Position numbers and translations under genes: made by a program. A model generated the notes under the pieces. It worked only from the letters and a program-made list of their open reading frames with translations. It had not been told where the DNA came from and did not search any database. 64,000 nt of DNA from Pseudoalteromonas carrageenovora IAM 12662 (GTDB taxonomy: Bacteria > Pseudomonadota > Gammaproteobacteria > Enterobacterales > Alteromonadaceae): NCBI RefSeq assembly GCF_900239935.1, contig NZ_LT965928.1:1803254-1867253 (forward strand), read 5' to 3'. The first letter of the stretch is position 1. Each line of letters begins with the position of its first letter. Shown here piece by piece: positions 55,177 through 64,000 of this stretch.

Positions 55177-56325
55177 CTAGCTAAGCACTAAATTGGCAGC
55201 TGCTTTTAAAATACCTGGATAGTCTTGCTCAGGTAGGTACTCTGTCAGTTCACCAAGTTTGTCTGCAAGCTCACTCATATTAACCGCCGATACATTAATA
55301 TGACCCATTTTGCGACCCGGCTTAGCTGTTTTACCATACCAGTGGCTCGTTACATCAACCGTTTTAAGTACATCACTTGGAATACTTGGTTGACCTAACA
55401 CATTGATCATCGCCGTAATGTGTTTAAGCTCTGTATTACCTAGAGGCAGCCCTGCAACAGCACGCATATGGTTTTCAAACTGCGAACAGTGACAACCTTG
55501 CTGTGTCCAATGCCCTGAGTTATGAACTCGCGGCGCAATTTCATTAACTAACAATGTGCCTTGCACATCAAAAAACTCAATGGCCAACACACCTACATAA
55601 TTTAGCTCATTCGCTATTTTAGTAAATGCGTCTACAGCTTGCTGCTCAACTTGATGATTGTTTTTACCCGCAATAGAAAGCGTTAACACACCATTGGTGT
55701 GCTCGTTTTCAGTTAGCGGATAAATAGCTACATTACCGTGTTTATCACGCGCACCAATAATAGAAACTTCACGATCAAACGGGATCATTTTTTCAGCAAT
55801 AATAGTATGCGGCGCTTCTTCAGTGCCCGATGCTATAAAATCAGCCATTTGTGACCAAATTTCGTCTATTTGATCATCTGATTTTAATCGCCATTGCCCT
55901 TTACCGTCATAGCCTGCTTGGCATGTTTTAATAACAAGTGGCTTACCTAAGTTTTTAACGGCAAGTTCTAAATGCGCTTTTTCAGTAATTAGCTGGTACG
56001 GCGCACAGGTTACGTTAGTTTTATCTAGTAATGCTTTTTCAAGAGCACGGTCACCACCGGTTTTAATAGCGGCTTTTCCTGGGAAAAACTTATTACTGTT
56101 ACAGCAAATCGTTAATACATCATCTGGAATGTGCTCAAATTCAGCGGTAATTGCATCAGCTGATTCAATAGCTTGTTCAAGCGTGGTTGAATACACTTCG
56201 CCTGTTAGCGGGTGAACAATTTTTTGGCTGCCAACATCGTAAGCAACCACATTTAAATTAAGTGGTGCACCGGCTAAGCTCATCATACGTGCTAGCTGGC
56301 CTGCACCTAAAATTAAAATAGTCAT
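55177..56325 (-). CDS. purK: N5-carboxyaminoimidazole ribonucleotide synthase
   Basis: 382 aa, ATP-grasp enzyme converting AIR plus bicarbonate and ATP to N5-CAIR in purine synthesis. Landmarks: MTILILGAGQLARMMSLAGA, ATP-grasp LGKPLVIKTCQAGYDGKGQW, DREVSIIGARDKHGNVAIYP and NEIAPRVHNSGHWTQQGCHC. Length normal. It starts 2 bp after the purE stop in a two-gene operon. Confidence 0.97.
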   Translation of the reverse strand: MTILILGAGQLARMMSLAGAPLNLNVVAYDVGSQKIVHPLTGEVYSTTLEQAIESADAITAEFEHIPDDVLTICCNSNKFFPGKAAIKTGGDRALEKALLDKTNVTCAPYQLITEKAHLELAVKNLGKPLVIKTCQAGYDGKGQWRLKSDDQIDEIWSQMADFIASGTEEAPHTIIAEKMIPFDREVSIIGARDKHGNVAIYPLTENEHTNGVLTLSIAGKNNHQVEQQAVDAFTKIANELNYVGVLAIEFFDVQGTLLVNEIAPRVHNSGHWTQQGCHCSQFENHMRAVAGLPLGNTELKHITAMINVLGQPSIPSDVLKTVDVTSHWYGKTAKPGRKMGHINVSAVNMSELADKLGELTEYLPEQDYPGILKAAANLVLS

Positions 56326-56327
56326 TA

Positions 56328-56810
56328 TTACTCTGCAGGGTTTGGATTAGCTAAAATAGTGTCGGTTTGCTCTTTACGAAACGCTTCAATTTTTGCAAAA
56401 ATCTCTGGGTTTTGGCACCCTAAAATTTGAGCCGCTAATAAACCAGCATTTGCAGCACCCGGCTCACCAATAGCCAATGTACCTACTGCTACGCCTTTTG
56501 GCATTTGGCAAATAGATAAAAGTGAATCAACACCATTTAAGGCTTTTGACTTCACTGGCACGCCCAATACAGGAAGCGATGTAAAAGCAGCAGCCATACC
56601 AGGTAAATGTGCTGCACCGCCAGCACCGGCAATAATTACTTTAATGCCTCTATCGGCTGCTGAGCTTGCATAATCTGCAAGTAATTGAGGAGTTCTGTGG
56701 GCTGATACCACTTTGGTTTCGTACTCAATGCCAAATTTTTCTAGCATAAGTGCTGCGTGTTCCATGGTTGGCCAATCTGATTTAGAACCCATAATAATGC
56801 CAACAGTCAT
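56328..56810 (-). CDS. purE: N5-carboxyaminoimidazole ribonucleotide mutase
   Basis: 160 aa. Mutase moving the carboxyl of N5-CAIR to C4 (CAIR). Class I PurE signatures: [40 protein letters not shown], the [20 protein letters not shown] loop and [16 protein letters not shown]. First gene of purE-purK. Confidence 0.97.
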   Translation of the reverse strand: MTVGIIMGSKSDWPTMEHAALMLEKFGIEYETKVVSAHRTPQLLADYASSAADRGIKVIIAGAGGAAHLPGMAAAFTSLPVLGVPVKSKALNGVDSLLSICQMPKGVAVGTLAIGEPGAANAGLLAAQILGCQNPEIFAKIEAFRKEQTDTILANPNPAE

Positions 56811-56919
56811 AAATACTCCTCAGTAATGTATTTTCAAAATAGCGGACTTATGTCCGGTTTTAGGCGGGTATTATACCCAAAGCCACATTAATTGCGACTA
56901 ATACAAAGTGCCAAAAACA

Positions 56920-56948
56920 AAAAAGCCATGTTTTAGACATGGCTTTTT
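56920..56948 (-). terminator. Terminator after ybiT
   Basis: AAAAAGCCATGT/ACATGGCTTTTT, a 12-bp stem, bidirectional in form, 23 bp beyond the ybiT stop. Confidence 0.9.
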
Positions 56949-56970
56949 AAAGTTTAGGAGTTAAAAGAGC

Positions 56971-58560
56971 TTACGCTTCTTTACTCGCTAGGTATTCTGC
57001 GTAATTGCCTCTAAAGTCAATAATTTTACCATCTTTAACTTCCCATATACGGGTCGCTACCGATGATACAAATTGACGATCGTGAGATACAAACAATAAC
57101 GTACCTTCGTAAGCTTCAAGGGCTAAGTTAAGCGCCTCGATAGATTCCATATCCATGTGGTTAGTTGGCTCATCCATTAATAATATGTTTGGTTTATGCA
57201 TCATAATTTTACCAAACAACATACGGCCTTGCTCACCACCTGATATTACTTTAACTGACTTTTTAATATCGTTTTGTGAAAACAACATACGTCCTAAGAA
57301 ACTACGAACAACTTGCTCGTCGTCGCCTTCTTGCTGCCATTGCTCCATCCACTCAAACAGATTCATGTCGGTTGCAAATTCGTCAGCATGATCTTGTGCG
57401 TAGTATCCAATGTTAGCGTTTTCAGACCACTTATACTCACCACCTTTAGGTGCTAAGCGTCCTGAAAGAGTATTAAGTAAGGTTGTTTTACCTACGCCGT
57501 TTTCACCAATTATGGCAATGCGCTCACCTACTTCCACTAAACCTTCAAGGCCTGAGAATAACGTGTTGTCTTCAAAACCTTGGCTAAGGCTTGTCATTTC
57601 TAGCGCGTTACGGAATAACTGCTTTTCTTGTTCAAAACGAATAAACGGTGTTTGACGAGAAGATGCTTTTACTTCATCTAACTGAATTTTGTCGATACGC
57701 TTAGCACGCGATGTTGCTTGCTTAGCTTTAGACGCGTTAGCCGAGAAACGCGATACAAACTGCTGAAGCTCTGCAATTTGGCTTTTCTTTTTGGCATTTT
57801 CACTCAATAGGCGCTCACGTGCTTGCGTTGCTGCAAACATGTATTCGTCGTAGTTACCTGGGTAAATACGCAGTTCACCGTAATCTATATCGGCCATATG
57901 CGTACACACTGAGTTTAAAAAGTGACGGTCATGCGAGATGATGATCATAGTACAGTCGCGCTGATTAAGAACATCTTCTAACCACTTGATAGTATAAATA
58001 TCCAAGTTATTGGTCGGCTCATCAAGTAGCATGATATCTGGATCAGAAAACAGCACCTGTGCCAGTAACACACGTAGTTTAAAGCCTGGTGCAATTTCAG
58101 ACATTGGGCCATAATGCTGCTCAGTAGCAATACCAACACCTAATAAAAGCTCACCCGCTTTAGACTCAGCAGAGTAACCGTCCATTTCAGCAAATTCAGT
58201 TTCAAGGTCAGCGACCTTCATACCATCCTCTTCACTCATTTCTGGTAATGAATAAATACGATCGCGCTCTTGTTTAATATCCCATAACTCTTTGTGACCC
58301 ATGATCACAGTATCGATTACAGAGTATTCTTCGTAAGCAAACTGGTCTTGGTTTAGTTTAGCAACACGCTCATTTGGATCAGTGCTTACGTTACCCGAAG
58401 ATGGCTCAAGTTCACCACTGAGTATTTTCATAAATGTTGATTTACCACAACCATTTGCGCCAATTAAACCATAACGGTTACCTTCGCCAAATTTTGCTGA
58501 GATATTTTCAAATAACGGTTTAGCACCAAATTGCATGGTGATGTTAGCTGTACTAATAAT
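56971..58560 (-). CDS. ybiT: ABC-F family ATPase YbiT, apparent ATT start
   Basis: Ribosome-associated ABC-F protein with two ABC domains: Walker [13 protein letters not shown] and [12 protein letters not shown], Walker [11 protein letters not shown] and [10 protein letters not shown], and the ABC-F linker ([20 protein letters not shown]). The E. coli homologue is 530 aa and begins MLVSSNVTMQFG, recalled from memory. The only position here giving the same 530-aa length is codon ATT at 58558-58560, reading (M)[11 protein letters not shown], with GGAGG exactly 8 bases upstream. The GTG opening the frame at 58656 has no ribosome site and would add 32 atypical residues. The next ATG (M of TMQFG) would clip the first beta-strand. 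Very likely translation factor-like; not a transporter. Confidence 0.85.
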   Translation of the reverse strand: MISTANITMQFGAKPLFENISAKFGEGNRYGLIGANGCGKSTFMKILSGELEPSSGNVSTDPNERVAKLNQDQFAYEEYSVIDTVIMGHKELWDIKQERDRIYSLPEMSEEDGMKVADLETEFAEMDGYSAESKAGELLLGVGIATEQHYGPMSEIAPGFKLRVLLAQVLFSDPDIMLLDEPTNNLDIYTIKWLEDVLNQRDCTMIIISHDRHFLNSVCTHMADIDYGELRIYPGNYDEYMFAATQARERLLSENAKKKSQIAELQQFVSRFSANASKAKQATSRAKRIDKIQLDEVKASSRQTPFIRFEQEKQLFRNALEMTSLSQGFEDNTLFSGLEGLVEVGERIAIIGENGVGKTTLLNTLSGRLAPKGGEYKWSENANIGYYAQDHADEFATDMNLFEWMEQWQQEGDDEQVVRSFLGRMLFSQNDIKKSVKVISGGEQGRMLFGKIMMHKPNILLMDEPTNHMDMESIEALNLALEAYEGTLLFVSHDRQFVSSVATRIWEVKDGKIIDFRGNYAEYLASKEA

Positions 58561-58568
58561 AGCGCTAC

Positions 58569-58573
58569 CCTCC
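58569..58573 (-). promoter_or_regulatory. Ribosome binding site supporting the ATT start of ybiT
   Basis: GGAGG on the minus strand, 8 bases before ATT 58560. No ATG, GTG or TTG is in frame at suitable spacing. Confidence 0.7.
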
Positions 58574-58656
58574 AAGGGAGACAGGATATATTTAAATTGC
58601 GCGCAGTTTAAACCAAAATGGCCTATTTTTCTATGAAAGTTTAAAGGCACACGCAC

Positions 58657-59130
58657 TTAACGGCTCACAATTTAAACCCGCTTTAGATTACTAATTATTA
58701 TTCAATTTGAGTACATTAAAATTCATCGATAAACAATTTTACAATTCGCACTAAAATTTAGAGTAATTACTTTTAACGTGTTTGCGTGTTTATTTAACTC
58801 ATTTATGTATATGCGATCATATAAAAAGGCTATATTTATGAAAATAAAGCACTTTAGAGCTTTTGCACTAGTCGTTGTTTTTAAACAACATGAAAATAAT
58901 TCAAATTAAAAAACTTCCCCTCCGCTTTTTTCTAATCCTTTTTACTTATTACTTAACTGTAAAAACAAACTTCAGCAACACATAAAAAACAACGTTAACC
59001 TTAAGTGAATATTCATTAATTTTTACGCTCAAATTTATTGAGTATTTTTCACTTTTGAGCTGTTTATTGCTTTGCTAGTCTTCGAGCCTGAATTTTTACC
59101 TACGCACTATTTACACAGGGCACACACAAG
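58657..59130. other. Divergent intergenic region of ybiT and the porin gene
   Basis: About 470 bp, AT-rich, no supported gene. A long leader for the porin mRNA is likely and could hold OmpR/CRP-like sites, but no consensus promoter was identified with confidence. Confidence 0.5.
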
Positions 59131-60339
59131 ATGAGCAAAAAATTAGCAACACTTATCAGCGCAAGTATTGTATTTGCACCGACAGTTTCTGCGGTTGAAT
59201 TATACAAAGATGATAAAAACACAGTAAAAGTGGGCGGATATCTTGATGTACGTGTAATCAACACACAAAACGAAACCGAAGTAGTAAATGGCACGTCGCG
59301 TATTAACTTTGGGTTTACCCGCAAACTCAAAAATGACTTCTCTGCCCTTGCACTTGTGGAATGGGGCGTAAACCCAGTGGGTAGCAGCGACATTATTTAT
59401 AATAATCGCTTTGAATCAATTCAAGATGAGTTTTTGTACAACCGTTTAGGTTATGCCGGCCTTTCACATGAAAAATACGGCCAGCTTACGATTGGTAAGC
59501 AATGGGGCGCATGGTACGACGTGGTATACGGCACGAATAACAGCTTTGTATGGGATGGTAATGCCGCTGGTGTTTACACGTACAACAAAGATGACGGCGC
59601 AGTAAACGGTACAGGCCGTGGCGATAAATTAGTACAATACCGTAATAGTTTTAACGACTTTAGCTTTGCAGTACAAGCGCAACTTAAAAACAGTGAATTT
59701 TATACCTGTGACGTGAGTGACATTACAGAAGAAGAATGTGAAACGCTTTGGAATGCAGGCGATACAGCTGCCCAAGAAGTAGAATTTAATTACACATTTG
59801 GTGCATCTGTTACCTACACTCCTACCGATATGCTAACCCTTACAGCAGGCGTTAACCGTGGCGAGTTTGATTTAACCTTTGGTGATGGCTCTACTCGTAA
59901 CGTTGAAGATTTAATTTATGGCGCTGGTATTATGTGGGGCAGCATTGATAAGCAAGGCCTTTATGTTGCTGCAAATGTTAATAAGAACAAAAACCACGAT
60001 ACAGACAATATTGGTCGTTTAATAAAAGACGCCATTGGTATAGAAACGTTTGCATCGTATCGCTTTGATAATGATTTTCGCCCTTTCATTGCCTACAACG
60101 TATTTGATGCAGGTGATGATTACGTAATTCAACCAAACTTTAACGCTGATCCGAACGATGAATTTAAACGACAGTTTGCCGTTATCGGGCTCCATTACTT
60201 AATTGATGAAGACACCATTGCTTACGTTGAAGCACGTAAAGATTTTAGTGACTTTGAAAGCGATGATAAAGATCAGCAAGCACAAATGGAGCAGTCAGAA
60301 GATGACGGCATCGCATTTGGATTTAGATATAAGTTTTAA
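59131..60339 (+). CDS. Gram-negative porin
   Basis: 402 aa general-diffusion outer-membrane porin. Signal peptide to PTVSAVE. The mature N-terminus VELYKDDKNTVKVGGYLDVR is typical of OmpC/OmpU-like trimeric porins. Alternating beta-strands include RINFGFTRKLKNDFSALALV and GLSHEKYGQLTIGKQWGAWY (the conserved YGxLxxGrqw motif). It ends with Phe (FGFRYKF), the usual insertion signal. A terminator follows; monocistronic. Confidence 0.93.
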   Translation: MSKKLATLISASIVFAPTVSAVELYKDDKNTVKVGGYLDVRVINTQNETEVVNGTSRINFGFTRKLKNDFSALALVEWGVNPVGSSDIIYNNRFESIQDEFLYNRLGYAGLSHEKYGQLTIGKQWGAWYDVVYGTNNSFVWDGNAAGVYTYNKDDGAVNGTGRGDKLVQYRNSFNDFSFAVQAQLKNSEFYTCDVSDITEEECETLWNAGDTAAQEVEFNYTFGASVTYTPTDMLTLTAGVNRGEFDLTFGDGSTRNVEDLIYGAGIMWGSIDKQGLYVAANVNKNKNHDTDNIGRLIKDAIGIETFASYRFDNDFRPFIAYNVFDAGDDYVIQPNFNADPNDEFKRQFAVIGLHYLIDEDTIAYVEARKDFSDFESDDKDQQAQMEQSEDDGIAFGFRYKF

Positions 60340-60371
60340 AACGAGCACTCCTCCCTAAACACAACCCTTTT

Positions 60372-60403
60372 AGCCCTTTTAACTTTTTAACTGGGCTTTT
60401 TTT
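60372..60403 (+). terminator. Terminator after the porin gene
   Basis: AGCCC-TTTTAA...TTAA-CTGGGCT hairpin with TTTTTTT following on the plus strand. It reaches the end of the convergent LysR gene. Confidence 0.8.
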
Positions 60404-61310
60404 ACGCCATGCTTTTTTGTATTTGTTGCCTTGCATTAAGCGCTATATCAACAAATGCATTTACAGCTGCATTAGTCGCTGCTTTTTTAAATTGAATTTC
60501 TACCGGTATTTGCGTAGTTACATTATTAAGCTTAATAAAGTGGCACCCATCACTGTATAACTTACGCACGCAATAAGGCGCAATAGCAACGCCAAGCCCA
60601 GCGGCCACCTCGGTCACTAACGTTTGCATATGTCGAGGTTGGCTAATAATGTTCGGTGAAAAATGAGCTTGTTTGCATTGCAAAATGGTTTCATCAAAAA
60701 GCCCTAACGCTTCTTCGCGATTAAAAATAATAAATTGCTCATCTTTAAGACGCTCTAAATCAATGCTTTTACTAGTAGCAAGAAAATGGTTTTGATTAAC
60801 AATAGCCACTAACGAGTCAATATAAATACAGTGGCTTAAAAACTCATCGGCAATTGAACTTGGTAACGCTCGAGAAAACGAAATATCAATACGCTCATTT
60901 TTAAGTGCCTCTATTTGCTCTGTAGCTGTCATTTCGATAAGTGTAACGTGAACTTGTGGGTACTTTTCTTTATAGCTACGAACGAGCGACGCCATAAACG
61001 ATAAACACGCAGAGCTTAAATGGGCAATCGTTAGCGACCCAATTTGACCATTTTGAGCGCGCTTAACTTTTGTTTTGGCCTGTTGAGTTAACTCAACAAT
61101 TGCATTTGCATCTTTTAATAACTGTTCACCCGCTTCAGTAATAGCGACATCGCGTGAATTTCGTAAAAACAATACAACATCAAGCTCGCTTTCAAGCTGT
61201 GCAATATGCCTACTAATTGCAGGTTGCACGGTATGTAGCTCTTTTGCAGCTTCTGAAAAGCTCTGATACTTAGCCACGCTCACAAAGCTTTTTAATGTTT
61301 TAATATCCAT
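60402..61310 (-). CDS. LysR-family transcriptional regulator
   Basis: 302 aa from ATG 61310 (AAGGTG upstream); the six-codon longer frame is not supported. N-terminal winged helix MDIKTLKSFVSVAKYQSFSE and AAKELHTVQPAISRHIAQLE; C-terminal LysR substrate-binding domain (GSLTIAHLSSACLSFMASLV, AGLGVAIAPYCVRKLYS). The architecture resembles BenM/CatM/HcaR-like aromatic-responsive types. It is divergent from the two MFS genes across a 107-bp region with a LysR box, so it probably controls them. Confidence 0.92.
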   Translation of the reverse strand: MDIKTLKSFVSVAKYQSFSEAAKELHTVQPAISRHIAQLESELDVVLFLRNSRDVAITEAGEQLLKDANAIVELTQQAKTKVKRAQNGQIGSLTIAHLSSACLSFMASLVRSYKEKYPQVHVTLIEMTATEQIEALKNERIDISFSRALPSSIADEFLSHCIYIDSLVAIVNQNHFLATSKSIDLERLKDEQFIIFNREEALGLFDETILQCKQAHFSPNIISQPRHMQTLVTEVAAGLGVAIAPYCVRKLYSDGCHFIKLNNVTTQIPVEIQFKKAATNAAVNAFVDIALNARQQIQKSMA

Positions 61311-61322
61311 AACACACCTTAA

Positions 61323-61337
61323 ATACAATATTTGTAT
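61323..61337. promoter_or_regulatory. LysR-type operator (T-N11-A palindrome)
   Basis: ATACAA-TAT-TTGTAT, a perfect 6-bp dyad containing T-N11-A, 13 bp before the LysR start in the divergent intergenic region. It fits autoregulation plus activation of the MFS genes. A second, looser dyad (CTATAA...TTATAG) lies about 61343-61370. Confidence 0.65.
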
Positions 61338-61417
61338 AGATTCTATAAAATAATATCATTTTTGTTATAGGTAAAGAACTCATACCATAGCCCTACAGTT
61401 AACAAAGCAAGATAGCT

Positions 61418-62593
61418 ATGACCAAGCCTGAACAAAACCAGCAGTTAAGTCGATTTATTTTATTACTAATGACCGCTGCAATTGCAGCAACCGCTGCAAA
61501 CCTATATTACAACCAACCCATACTGCCTTTAATGAAAGTCGCGTTTAATTTAACCGACGCTCAATTAGGGAGTATTCCTGCACTAACCCAATTTGGTTAT
61601 GCCTTTGCGCTTTTATTTATATCGCCCCTTGGTGATTCACTGCCAAGGCGAAAACTAATCACTATTTTGTCTGGTTTGTTAGTTGCAGCATCGCTCATTG
61701 CGGCATTAGCGCCCAACTTAACCGTATTACTTATAAGCGTATTTTTAATTGGCGTAGGCGCCAATATTACTCAGCAACTCATTCCCTTTGCGGCTTCAAT
61801 GGTGAGCGCTCAAAACAAAGGCGCCACACTTGGTACGTTAATGATGGGGTTAACACTTGGAATATTACTTTCACGTACGTTGAGTGGTTTTGTTGGTGAT
61901 CACTTTGGCTGGCAAAGTGTTTTTTATATGTCGGCGCTATTAGCCACATTGTTTGGCACCCTACTTTATGTATTTTTACCCGTTAATAAACCACATGCTA
62001 ATTTAAGCTACTTAGCGCTTATAAAAAGTAGTTTAAATTTATTTAAACAATACAAGCAACTGCGTATGTTTACGTTTTCAGGCGCATTTTGGTTTGCATC
62101 GTTCAATGTGCTTTGGGCAACGCTTGCAATCTATGTAAACAATGAGCCATTTAATTACAGTGCTCAACAAGCAGGATTATTTGGTGTTATAGCCCTTGCA
62201 GGTGTTATTGGCGCAAAATTAGCGGGTAACTTTGTAAGTAAGCTTGGTTCTAAAAACGTTATTGCCATATCGCTTAGCTTAATTGCAATAGGTTTTTTAA
62301 TTACCGGACTATTTGGTAGCAGTTTAGTGGCGTTAATAGTTGGCATTATACTCATAGACTTTGGGGTATTTTGCGCTCAGGTATCAAACCAAGTACGGGT
62401 ATTTAGTATAGATCCAAGTGCACAAAGCCGAATAAACGGCATTTATATGCTCGGTTATTACATTGGTGGTGCTGTTGGGTCTGCTGCAGGTGTAAAAGCA
62501 TTTGATTTATACAAATGGGATGGCGTAATTGGCATAAGTATTACTTTTATAGTTATTAGCGGAGTTTTTAATGCCCTTGCTAAAAAAGCTTAA
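61418..62593 (+). CDS. MFS transporter
   Basis: 391 aa, 12 TM segments. Signatures: AANLYYNQPILPLMKVAF at the N-terminus, typical of the YfcJ/NasA-like DHA1 group described as MFS transporters near LysR genes; SPLGDSLPRRKLITI (the D-x-x-x-R/K-x-G/R-type loop 2-3 motif); and GFVGDHFGWQSVFYMSALLA. An efflux function is the likely role; substrate unknown. First of two MFS genes behind the divergent LysR gene. Confidence 0.9.
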   Translation: MTKPEQNQQLSRFILLLMTAAIAATAANLYYNQPILPLMKVAFNLTDAQLGSIPALTQFGYAFALLFISPLGDSLPRRKLITILSGLLVAASLIAALAPNLTVLLISVFLIGVGANITQQLIPFAASMVSAQNKGATLGTLMMGLTLGILLSRTLSGFVGDHFGWQSVFYMSALLATLFGTLLYVFLPVNKPHANLSYLALIKSSLNLFKQYKQLRMFTFSGAFWFASFNVLWATLAIYVNNEPFNYSAQQAGLFGVIALAGVIGAKLAGNFVSKLGSKNVIAISLSLIAIGFLITGLFGSSLVALIVGIILIDFGVFCAQVSNQVRVFSIDPSAQSRINGIYMLGYYIGGAVGSAAGVKAFDLYKWDGVIGISITFIVISGVFNALAKKA

Positions 62594-62616
62594 TTTTTAC
62601 ATTAATTGGAGAAACG

Positions 62617-63774
62617 ATGAATTCACTCAAAGCGGCCGGTAGCTTTACGTTATTATGTATTGCCAGCTTAACCATAATGGTTGGCACTCTTTTAGCGCCA
62701 GGCTTAGTTAGTATTTCAAACGGTTTAGGTATAACTAATAACTCTGTACTTTTAATTACATTACCTTCTTTAGGTGCTGTTGTATTTGCGCCAATTGCCG
62801 GGCGGTTAATAGATAAATATGGCGCGTATAAACTTTTAATAATTGGATTATTTTTATATGGCTTTGTAGGGGCTAGCTGCTATTTTTTATATGGTCCAAC
62901 ACTTGTATTTATTAACCGATTTATTCTTGGTGGTGTAACGGCCATAGTGATGGCTGGCTGTACTGTATTAATTTCTACTTGGTACAAAGGTGAAGCTCGC
63001 TTAGGCATGATAGCTAAACAAGGCATGGCAATAGAACTTGGCGGAGTAATATTTTTATTTTTAGGTGGTTATTTAGCTTCACAGTTTTGGGGTTTACCGC
63101 TAGCGCTTTATTTAATTGCCTGGGTATTTTTAGCCATGCTTTTGTTTTTTGTTCCAAGCAAACATAAAGCAAGCAACCAAGTTGAAGAACACATAACTGA
63201 TAATACAAAAGCCGTTATTGGCGCCTTTTCATTAAAAGGGGTTTATATAGTTTCTACCCTCGCGATGACTATATTTTTTACCTCCACCGTTTTATTACCT
63301 ATTACTATGAGTGCACTTGACTATAACGAATCTCAAATAGGTGAATTACTCGCATTTATATCGTTAGTAGCTGTATTTACAGCGGGCGTAATGCCAAAAG
63401 CAACTAAGCTAATTGGTGAAACAAACGTACTGGCACTGGCGTTTTTAGGTTTTGGATTATCGTATGTATGTTTTACCCAACCAAGTACCCTAGTTTTAAT
63501 TTTAGGTGCAATATTAATAGGTATAGGTTTTGGCTTTAGTATCCCGCTTTTAAACCACATGACGGTAGAACTCAGCGCAGAAAACGTACGTGGTCGTAAC
63601 TTATCGTACTTTACTATGGCGGTATTCTCTGGGCAGTTTTTTACCTCGTTTATGGAATATATACCTGGGGGAATTCATGACGTATTTATTATTTGCTCCA
63701 TTTTAAGTGCTGTTGTTGCTGTTACCTTATTTGTTAAAAATAAAAAGCAAGCAGCTGAGCAGAACCTTAGTTAA
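62617..63774 (+). CDS. MFS transporter
   Basis: 385 aa, 12 TM segments. LAPGLVSISNGLGITNNSVL at the N-terminus; loop motif APIAGRLIDKYGAYKLLII (G-x-x-x-D-x-x-G); IGIGFGFSIPLLNHMTVEL in the second half. Different sequence from its neighbour, so not a recent duplication. It lies 23 bp downstream with GGAG before the ATG, likely cotranscribed. Substrate unknown. Confidence 0.9.
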   Translation: MNSLKAAGSFTLLCIASLTIMVGTLLAPGLVSISNGLGITNNSVLLITLPSLGAVVFAPIAGRLIDKYGAYKLLIIGLFLYGFVGASCYFLYGPTLVFINRFILGGVTAIVMAGCTVLISTWYKGEARLGMIAKQGMAIELGGVIFLFLGGYLASQFWGLPLALYLIAWVFLAMLLFFVPSKHKASNQVEEHITDNTKAVIGAFSLKGVYIVSTLAMTIFFTSTVLLPITMSALDYNESQIGELLAFISLVAVFTAGVMPKATKLIGETNVLALAFLGFGLSYVCFTQPSTLVLILGAILIGIGFGFSIPLLNHMTVELSAENVRGRNLSYFTMAVFSGQFFTSFMEYIPGGIHDVFIICSILSAVVAVTLFVKNKKQAAEQNLS

Positions 63775-63796
63775 GGCTAGTTAAAGCTAAACCCAT

Positions 63797-63825
63797 GAGA
63801 GCTGAACGGTAACCCCGCAGCTCTC
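63797..63825 (+). terminator. Terminator after the MFS pair
   Basis: GAGAGCTG-loop of 13-CAGCTCTC, an 8-bp perfect stem, followed by TGATTTTC, 23 bp after the stop. The remaining 175 bp to the window end hold nothing I can support. Confidence 0.65.
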
Positions 63826-64000
63826 TGATTTTCTACTTAAAAATATAACCCTATTGCATAGATAGATACTAAACCAAACTTAGTATGATGTGTTCTTGCA
63901 ATAATCCACCAGCGGTTACTTTTAAATAAGCCTAACTTTGCTTAACTTCATTTTGTTTATTCAAAATAAGGTCTCTAACAGTAATCATGTTTAAGCGTTA

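Overview
The window looks like chromosomal DNA of a marine gammaproteobacterium, most likely Pseudoalteromonas or a close relative in the Alteromonadales. It is AT-rich. It carries a MiaE-type tRNA hydroxylase, a YbiT-type ABC-F protein, purE-purK, a rhombosortase-like protease, an outer-membrane S9 peptidase lipoprotein and a classical porin, all usual for that group. The genus is an inference from gene content and style; there is no rRNA to confirm it. I saw no tRNA, rRNA or CRISPR array.

Region 1 (1-12.85 kb) is a heavy-metal efflux island made of two divergent operons. The leftward operon encodes a CDF cation transporter, a small CzcI-like Cys-rich protein, a TolC-type outer-membrane protein, a membrane-fusion adaptor and an RND pump whose C-terminus lies outside the window. 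It is led by a textbook MerR-type promoter with a 19-bp spacer. The rightward operon encodes a CzcI-like His/Cys-rich protein, an outer-membrane protein, a His-rich adaptor and a full-length RND pump. No MerR-family regulator gene is present in the window.

Region 2 (13.1-29.7 kb) is an accessory, defence-like island. It holds a superfamily 2 helicase with a small translationally coupled partner and a divergent XRE repressor, a pentapeptide-repeat membrane protein, and a complete type I restriction-modification system (hsdM-hsdS-hsdR). Directly downstream is a much more AT-rich pair: an AAA ATPase with a long AbiJ-NTD3-like N-terminal domain and an HNH nuclease, a Septu-like arrangement. The island ends with a decayed IS3-family element, about 0.8 kb of gene-free DNA with hairpins, and a secreted non-specific endonuclease gene split by a 266-bp miniature element.

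Region 3 (30.1-42.6 kb) has an alpha/beta hydrolase with an Asp nucleophile, followed by a compact leftward Tad-like (type IVb pilus) locus. In transcription order this is secretin, TPR lipoprotein, terminator, a second copy of the 266-bp element, a sigma-54-like promoter, a pilin-like protein, an attenuator-like hairpin, CpaB, TadA, TadB, TadC, a large pilin-like/TadG-like protein and a hybrid kinase-receiver protein. The kinase core of that last protein has lost its phosphoacceptor His while the receiver is intact. No TadZ, TadV, TadE or TadF is seen in the window.

Region 4 (42.8-64 kb) is core genome: miaE, a sulfotransferase, a MAPEG protein, a DUF2254 membrane protein, a SIMPL protein, malic enzyme, gamma-glutamyltransferase, rhombosortase, an S9 peptidase, a secreted EEP-fold enzyme, purEK, ybiT (apparently using an ATT start codon), a porin, a LysR regulator and two MFS transporters. 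Strong rho-independent terminators separate most units.
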